Shown piece after piece: positions 58,540 to 64,000 of a stretch of 64,000 nucleotides of DNA; positions within the stretch are counted from its first letter, which is position 1, and each line of letters opens with the position of its first letter. Under the pieces are notes generated by a model. It did no database searches. It worked only from the letters and a program-made list of their open reading frames with translations, and was not told where the DNA came from. Location of the stretch: assembly GCA_022494885.1 (NCBI GenBank), contig JAGVSM010001669.1, positions 1-64,000 on the forward strand, written 5' to 3'. Origin of the DNA: Micrasema longulum. Its lineage: Eukaryota; Arthropoda; Insecta; Trichoptera; Brachycentridae. The position numbers and the translations under genes are program-made.

Positions 58540-59805
58540 GAGGCAGTAAGGGTTTAGAAAGGGGAGAAGTACGCAAGATGCAATTGCATTTGTAACACAA
58601 AGAGTTACCGAATCTCTAGATTAAGGAGACAAATGTACCGCTGTTTTTCTAGATCTTGCTAAAGCGTTTGATACTGTCTCTCATCCACTGTTAATTAGAA
58701 AAATGTATTCAGTTGGTATACGTGGAGTTGCCCTAAAATGGTTTCAAAATTATCAAACAGGTAGAACTCAAATTACCAAATTAAATGATATACTAAGCTC
58801 GGAGAAATGTATCAACTTTGGAGTTTCACAAGGGAGCATACTGGGTCCGATTCTCTTTTTGATATACCTGAATGACCCTCTAGATATAGGACATCAATGG
58901 TGGTGAGGCAGTGTCATTTGCAGACGATACGGCCATTGTATTTTCTGACAAAACGTGGAACAATGTAAATAGTAGATGTGAAAAAGGATTAAGACTAGTA
59001 AAAAACTGGTAAGATTATAACTTGTTGACTTTTAACGAGAAAAGAACCAAAATCATAAACTTCAAAATCCAAAATAATATTAACCAGCAGCCATTAGGGA
59101 CAATAAAGATCCACCAGTGTCTAAACATTGACAGTGATGTCACTTCTGATTCATCAACATGCGACTGTACTATTTTGGAGACAGTTAAAACTATTAAATA
59201 CCTTAGTTTAACCTTAGATGATTCTTTGAGATAGGATAATCATATAATGGAAACAACAAATAAATTAAGAAAAATAATATATACATTCAAAATTCTACGA
59301 AACATTGTATCTATCTCATTGATAAAAAATGTGTACTTTGCTCTTGTACAAAGTGTATTGTCGTACGGTATCTTAGGATGGTGGGGTGCATTATTGCCGT
59401 GTCTCGACCCTCTCATCAAGTGTCAAAAGTCTGTTCTTAGAGTAATAAATAAAAAACCATATCGCTACCCTTCAGAGCAACTCTTCGAGGAATTTAATGT
59501 TTTGGACGTTAGACAATTGTATACTAAAACAATAATAATTAATCATCACAATAATAAAATTGACCACGTCTTAACAGCACACAATATACATATCAACTCG
59601 TAGTGTGATGTCACAGAAACACATTATATCGCGGGCAAGAATTTCTTTCGGACAGAGATCTTTAAGCTTTATGGATCCTAGAATTTATAGTAAGGTTAAA
59701 GATATTTTGTTCACCCAACACGATGTAACTACTATGAAAAAAAATAAAATACCCCAGTGGCTTATTAAGTTAGGAAGAAAAGAAACTGAAAGCTTATTAA
59801 ACTAG
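58540..59805 (+). pseudogene. LINE B reverse transcriptase, polymerase and C-terminal domain relic
   Basis: In order: GFRKGRSTQDAIAFVTQRV, TAVFLDLAKAFDTVSHPLL (catalytic Asp), FGVSQGSILGPILFLIYLND, then AVSFADDTAIVF (catalytic Asp pair) after a shift at about 58905, TIKYLSLTLDDSLR, and from 59247 SVLSYGILGWWGAL and LIKCQKSVLRVINKKPYRYP. The last piece, 59605-59805, has SFGQRSLSFMDPRIYSK. This is the full motif order of a CR1/Jockey-like reverse transcriptase and its tail. Stops near 58622, 58904, 59011 and 59232 and frameshifts make it dead. The upstream endonuclease is missing. Confidence 0.9.
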
Positions 59806-59885
59806 ATTGCAAGGTAAGTTCTATTAATATTAATACTATCCACGACAATTTAAACACTTAAAAATACAATGACAAGAAGGATAAA

Positions 59886-60140
59886 ATGTATAAATATGTA
59901 TATGTATGTATGTATGTATGTGTATGTAAGGGTGTTTATGTATATGTGTGTGTATATGTGTATGAATATGTATGTGGGTATGTGTATGTATACATACGTG
60001 TATGTACGTGTATGTGTGTAAGTATGTGTATGTATACATATGTGTATGTATATGTGTGTATGTACGTGTATGTGTGTAAGTACGTGTATGTATGTGTGTA
60101 TGTGTATGAATGTTTATAAGGGTGCACACGTGTGTGTGTA
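59886..60140 (+). repeat. Long imperfect (TATG/TGTATG)n microsatellite
   Basis: About 255 bases of TATGTATGTGTATG-type units within the LINE B 3' UTR. The open frames read through it on both strands are artefacts of the repeat. Confidence 0.9.
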
Positions 60141-60879
60141 TGTATACGGAGATATATAAATAAACATTAAACGTTAGTCTGCCTTAGCAAGGGTCTTCTC
60201 CTACTAGGAATTACTTTATAATATTTATTTAAAAATAAAGAAAATAATAAATTAATAAAAATTTGAAAAATTAAAAGTCACAAAATTCAATTTTATATAA
60301 GGCTGTTAAAAAATATTATGAAATGGGAAAAAACATTTATGAAGAAAAAAAAAAACAAAATTTAAGCAGAAAGTTAAGAAATATGTGATAAATAACTTGT
60401 AAATGAAATATATGTACATTGTTATTATTAGAGCACACATAAGAATATGTTTGTGAGTGCCCTATTTCAAGACTAACAAATAAATAAAATATATATATAT
60501 AGGTAGCACGAGGGCCTCTTATCTCTCTTTCGTCGTCTCCTCGGCCTAGACGCTCGTCACAGACACTCAATTCTAACTGTTTGCTTTACGGAATAAAACT
60601 ATATACAGTCTACTGTCAAGTATTATAATTAGATGAGATTCCAGCCTGGATATTTAATATTTCAAGGTATTGACTTCGAAGGAGCCATCCCTAAGCAGTG
60701 GTTATATTTGCATTCGCTCCATACGTTTCCTCTTATATATTGATGTTAAATTATTTATTTAAAAAAATAGGTTTAATAGTATTTAGATAGAGATTACAAA
60801 TCGAAAAAAAAAAACACAAAAGCTGGCGTTAAATTCTTCCAGATATAATTTAGTTGATTGCCCGTACTCTGAGTAAGAA

Positions 60880-61010
60880 TTTTTCAAAGTTTTACAAAGT
60901 AACTTCGTTTTTATATGTACCACTTTATTTTTTATAATTTAATAACAAACTAGTTTCGGCAAAACACTATGCCTTCTTCAGGGTTAATTACAAACTAACA
61001 TAAAATAACA
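60880..61010 (-). mobile_element. Penelope-like terminus with well-formed hammerhead-type motif (copy h)
   Basis: On the minus strand CTGAAGA (60975-60981) is followed by a stem GGC...GCC, GAAAC (60953-60957), TA and GTT. CUGANGA, a paired stem II and GAAAC-NN-GUH are all present. Stem I (TTAAC with GTTAT) pairs with a bulge and one mismatch. This is the best-preserved of the set. The downstream AAAAAATAAAGTGG and AACGAAGTTACTTTG resemble the other copies. Confidence 0.6.
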
Positions 61011-61019
61011 TTTACACGG

Positions 61020-61630
61020 TGAGGGAAGAGTGGGTGTGGCTAAGCGAGAATAGAGGGGGTAGAAACTGGGGGTTTACGTGTGGATTTAGGGAGAGGGAAC
61101 ATACTCAAAATATGAATATTGCCTTAATTTATCTGATTATTAATATTTATTTTTTTTCTTTACAGCATTTCTAATTTCTAATATTTCTTAGATATTGAGT
61201 GTACTTCCTTTTAGTTTATGTGTGAATACCATATTCAAAGTTAAATGAGTGATTATTTGTAAGAATATGTTCTGAAAACTCTAGTTTTAACGAACGTGAT
61301 GTTTTATCGATATGAAATTAATTGCAGTAGTGACAAGTTAACTTGTAAATGCCCGATTTAAATTTATCAGTTATTTGTTTTTGTAACTAGTTGGTTATTA
61401 AATTGCAGAAAATAACGCGGTAAATACAAAAAAAAACAAAAAAACAAGTTATTTCACTGTAATATATCAGGTAATAATTTTTCACCAAGTCAGTGCTTCA
61501 AATATTTAAAATATTGTTACAAGTATTTAAAATAGAACAACCCGTATAGCGCGGGATATGTGGTGTAGGGGAGTCCTTAAGCCGACTGTTCCTAAATTAT
61601 TCTTCGTAAATTCGAGAGACAATTTGATTC
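61020..61630. other. Stretch without a supported gene
   Basis: AT-rich. At 61390-61510 weak similarity to the end of the Penelope-like family (CAAGTCAGTGCTTCAAATAT) was seen. Confidence 0.35.
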
Positions 61631-61635
61631 CGAGT

Positions 61636-61790
61636 GATTTGTGATGTTCGACCTCCCTCTCGACTCGGCGTGGGAGTGTAGGCAGAGTAGAGTGCACTCC
61701 CGATCTCGAACAGATTTGTTAAGTTCGACCTCCCCCCTCGACTCGGCGTGGGAGTGAAGGCAGAGGAGAGTGCAGATGCTGTAGGCGCCA
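61636..61790. repeat. Tandem duplication of a ~77-bp unit
   Basis: GATTTGTGATGTTCGACCTC and CTCGACTCGGCGTGGGAGTG recur 77 bases on as GATTTGTTAAGTTCGACCTC and CTCGACTCGGCGTGGGAGTG. The unit is GC-richer than its flanks. It could be part of a long terminal repeat, but I found no supporting ends. Confidence 0.75.
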
Positions 61791-62067
61791 CTGGCGACCG
61801 GTAACCGCAATCTCGCACAGATTTTCACCTAATAGGGTAATCTACGCGGGGAGTATTTTATCTTCGTATTTCAAGTAACATAATACTAGAGAACCTCAGT
61901 ACCTGCCTCTCTATCTCTCCAGTAGCTTTGAAAAAAAATTAAAGAATACGTTAAAAATTGTGGAAACGTATCTTCAAAGATTGTTGAAATCACGGAAGAA
62001 TGTGATCCCAAGAACGTTTATCTCAAGAACGTAAGGCGATTGAGAAAGACGCAGCATATTATATAAC

Positions 62068-62250
62068 GGCGGCCTCCGTGGTGTAGCGGTTAAGACGCTT
62101 GACTCACACACGGAAGGTTCTGGGTTCGATTCCTGGTGAGAACACAACAAAATTAAAATGTGTAATTTTTCTCAAGCCTGGGTGTTCTGTGATGTAATTC
62201 ACCACTGTAATTGGGCCTCCTGGCCTGTTGTGGTGCAAAAAAAAAAGTTT
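62068..62250 (+). mobile_element. tRNA-derived SINE S1
   Basis: GGCGGCCTCCGTGGTGTAGC head, GGGTTCGATTCCTGG B box, CAAGCCTGGGTGTTCTGTGA body, ATTGGGCCTCCTGGCCTGTT and an A run. Nearly identical in layout to the copy at 40081. Confidence 0.85.
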
Positions 62251-62259
62251 AAAAAAAGT

Positions 62260-63855
62260 TATTAAACTATGGACAATTGCAACGCTGGACACATCGAACT
62301 CCAGTTGACAGGCCTGCCAACACAGGGACGCAACACGACTGGAAACCTAAGACAGACTCTACTCGACCACCATTGATACCGGTTGCCTTCAAAACGATAT
62401 TGTTTCTCAATTTTAATATTTAACGTTAAATTGTTCCAATTTCCACGGCTAGGTTCAAACAGTATTGTTCGGTGTTCATATCGTTGTATTTGATTTAATT
62501 ATATGTCGATTAAGTTGTAAATAAAACTCCAGACAAAACACGTGAGTTAAACGGTTTTATTTTATACACGCTACCTTGCAACAGAACATTTGATAAATAA
62601 TAATTCTATACAATTATCATAATCACAAAAAACAAATTCCACTACAGAACTATGTATCAAGAAAAGGAAAAAAAAAAGGTGGTATTCAACTAACTATTGA
62701 CAAATTTATAAAGAAACCACTTTAACATTAAACACGCCTCATTACCTTCATTATGTATATTGATAAATACATATTTTAAAATACAATTTTCGACAAAAAA
62801 AATTACATTTCTTGACTTTCGAACATTCAACATTCGCCCACATTTTCAGGAACCAATTATGCGCGAAAGTCGAGGGCCTACTGTACTATAGTAAATATAT
62901 TTAAAACAAGATTTCCCAATTTAGTTAATAGCCTGTTCAATCTATGAGTAAAAATCATATTTCCTTGACAAGATCGACTAGTTTTTACAATTTTTTGGCG
63001 AAGTTCTTATCCAAAACATCGTGTTTATTGGAATAGAAAATTCCAATTAAAGTGTTTTTCAATAATAAATTTTCAAGAATTATCCTCTTTTATTATTTTA
63101 TTTTATGGTATATGTACATTTCTAACAGGAAACCCATATTCAAAATAAACATAGGTACAACAGAGTAACGGAAGTTAAATGACCCGCCATTGGTGTTTAC
63201 ATAATATTTGGAAACATTTATCACTCCGCTATTTTCTTATAATAAATCGCGATTTAAATCCACCGAGGATTAAACCCATTTAAAAAAAATAAAGATTTAC
63301 ATAAACCATTGACGTTTTACGTAAACCTACTCTAATGTCAGTACGTAAACATTGGTGATTTCGAAATGCATGCAGATAAAGAACATATAAAATATTAATA
63401 GAAAGTCTTATATATAAGGTTTACAGATAATTAGAATTTTGCCAACCATTTAATAAAACATAAACTTTCATTTGATCAAAAGAATAATTCATATTACTCC
63501 TAAAGGCCATAAATTTGATCATTTGGAAATCCTCGAAATAAATTAATTACAAAATAAACCCGATGTAGAATTGATTCATGAACAGCAAACAAATTTATTA
63601 TTTATTCCCCATTGCTGTATCCATTATAATAAATTTACTCATTATTTTGATTTATTACTTTTCAGATGTCCTAAGTGACAATCATTGGGTTCACAATAAT
63701 ATACGTATTAAAACTCTTTAAATAACATGACCGATGACAAATTATTAATACGCCGCCGGCTAATAGAGTCGCCCATACGGACAAAAACTATTCTATGAAT
63801 ACTAACTACGAAGTTAGCTACAGTTTACAGAAATACAACGGGCCGTATTATTATT
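62260..63855. other. Stretch without a supported gene; possible LTR end near 62585
   Basis: 62500-62590 (GTAAATAAAACTCCAGACAA ... CACGCTACCTTGCAACA) looks like the polyadenylation region and CA-end of an LTR, but no start or partner was found. The rest is AT-rich and featureless. Confidence 0.3.
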
Positions 63856-63869
63856 ATTATTATGGATAA

Positions 63870-63917
63870 CTTATATAGCGCCATTTTCGTAAAATAATAC
63901 CTCAAGGGCGCTTTACA
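63870..63917 (+). repeat. Short conserved motif W, preceded by (ATT)n
   Basis: ATATAGCGCCATTTTCGTAA and ATACCTCAAGGGCGCTTTAC match the copies at 12.3 and 27.8 kb. (ATT)n runs at 63847-63862. Confidence 0.55.
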
Positions 63918-64000
63918 AAGTGATTATATAAAGAAATAAATTAAATTTTAACTTTTTAATTTAAGAAAAAAAATGTACTTTGTCACCACATGCTAAGAAT

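Larger units (their letters stand above)
58518..60273 (+). mobile_element. LINE B, 5'-truncated, with AAAGTCA target duplication
   Basis: AAAGTCA at 58511-58517 recurs at 60274-60280, and the LINE A sequence is continuous across the two sites when compared with the copy at 35.3 kb. LINE B therefore inserted as a 1756-bp 5'-truncated copy. Its 3' UTR carries the long TATG repeat and ends in an AT-rich tail. Confidence 0.85.
57484..60490 (+). mobile_element. LINE A, 5'-truncated, split by SINE S2 and LINE B
   Basis: LINE A sequence occupies 57484-58125, 58320-58517 and 60274-60490. The last piece matches the 3' UTR of the copy at 35.1 kb and ends with a hairpin (GCACACATA region with TATGTTTGTGAGTGC) and an AAATAAATAAAATA tail, followed by (AT)n. 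The stepwise order is LINE A first, then the SINE and LINE B insertions. Confidence 0.85.

Noticed and set aside
59836..60129. Open frames rich in Tyr/Val/Cys or Thr/His/Ile
   Set aside because: They are translations of the TATG microsatellite.
62244..62590. Solo LTR
   Set aside because: An end-like CAACA and AATAAA are present, but no TG start, partner LTR or target duplication was found.

Overview
The window reads as a gene-poor, AT-rich stretch of an arthropod nuclear genome, most likely an insect. The reasons are a TTAGG-type telomere-like array at 47.3 kb, tRNA-derived SINEs, several families of decayed LINEs (RTE-like and CR1/Jockey-like), Tc1, mariner, pogo-like and hAT elements, and Penelope-like retroelement ends carrying small hammerhead-type motifs. 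Nothing looks prokaryotic and there is no operon structure. I cannot name the species.

Only one segment looks like host protein-coding sequence: a GC-rich exon on the minus strand at 19291-19612, with an ATG in good context, a proline-rich reading frame and a canonical splice donor. A second GC-rich block on the same strand (about 24789-25334) also ends in a good donor and may be an upstream untranslated exon or alternative promoter. No later exon was found to the left, so positions 1-19290 would be intron or flank of that gene. Smaller GC-rich patches lie at 28.7, 44.3, 45.3 and 48.2 kb.

Layout. 0-6 kb: a palindromic MITE, a Penelope-like end, a nested stack (inverted-repeat element X holding a small insert with a 25-bp target duplication and a LINE fragment) and a rearranged mariner made of two inverted 3' halves. 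8-12 kb: a LINE relic and two joined X copies. 14-19 kb: Penelope-like ends, two of them in inverted pairs, and a LINE 3' part. 19-25 kb: the GC-rich exons, a SINE and a THAP-like fragment. 26-30 kb: LINE relics, a SINE and another X copy. 31.7-33.0 kb: a full-length but dead Tc1-like transposon. 34.6-36.0 kb: an RTE-like relic and a SINE/LINE chimera. 36.1-37.2 kb: a non-autonomous hAT element with a perfect 8-bp target duplication, holding an internal 120-bp foldback array. 40-44 kb: a SINE, X copies and a second hAT element, also with a perfect 8-bp duplication. 46.3-47.4 kb: a pogo/Tigger-like element and the telomere-like array. 50-56 kb: SINEs and palindromic repeats. 57.5-60.5 kb: a LINE split by a SINE and by a second LINE with matching target duplications. 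61-64 kb: a Penelope-like end, a 77-bp tandem duplication and another SINE.

The window is mainly a record of layered transposon insertions in intronic or intergenic DNA. No transposase or reverse transcriptase in it is intact.
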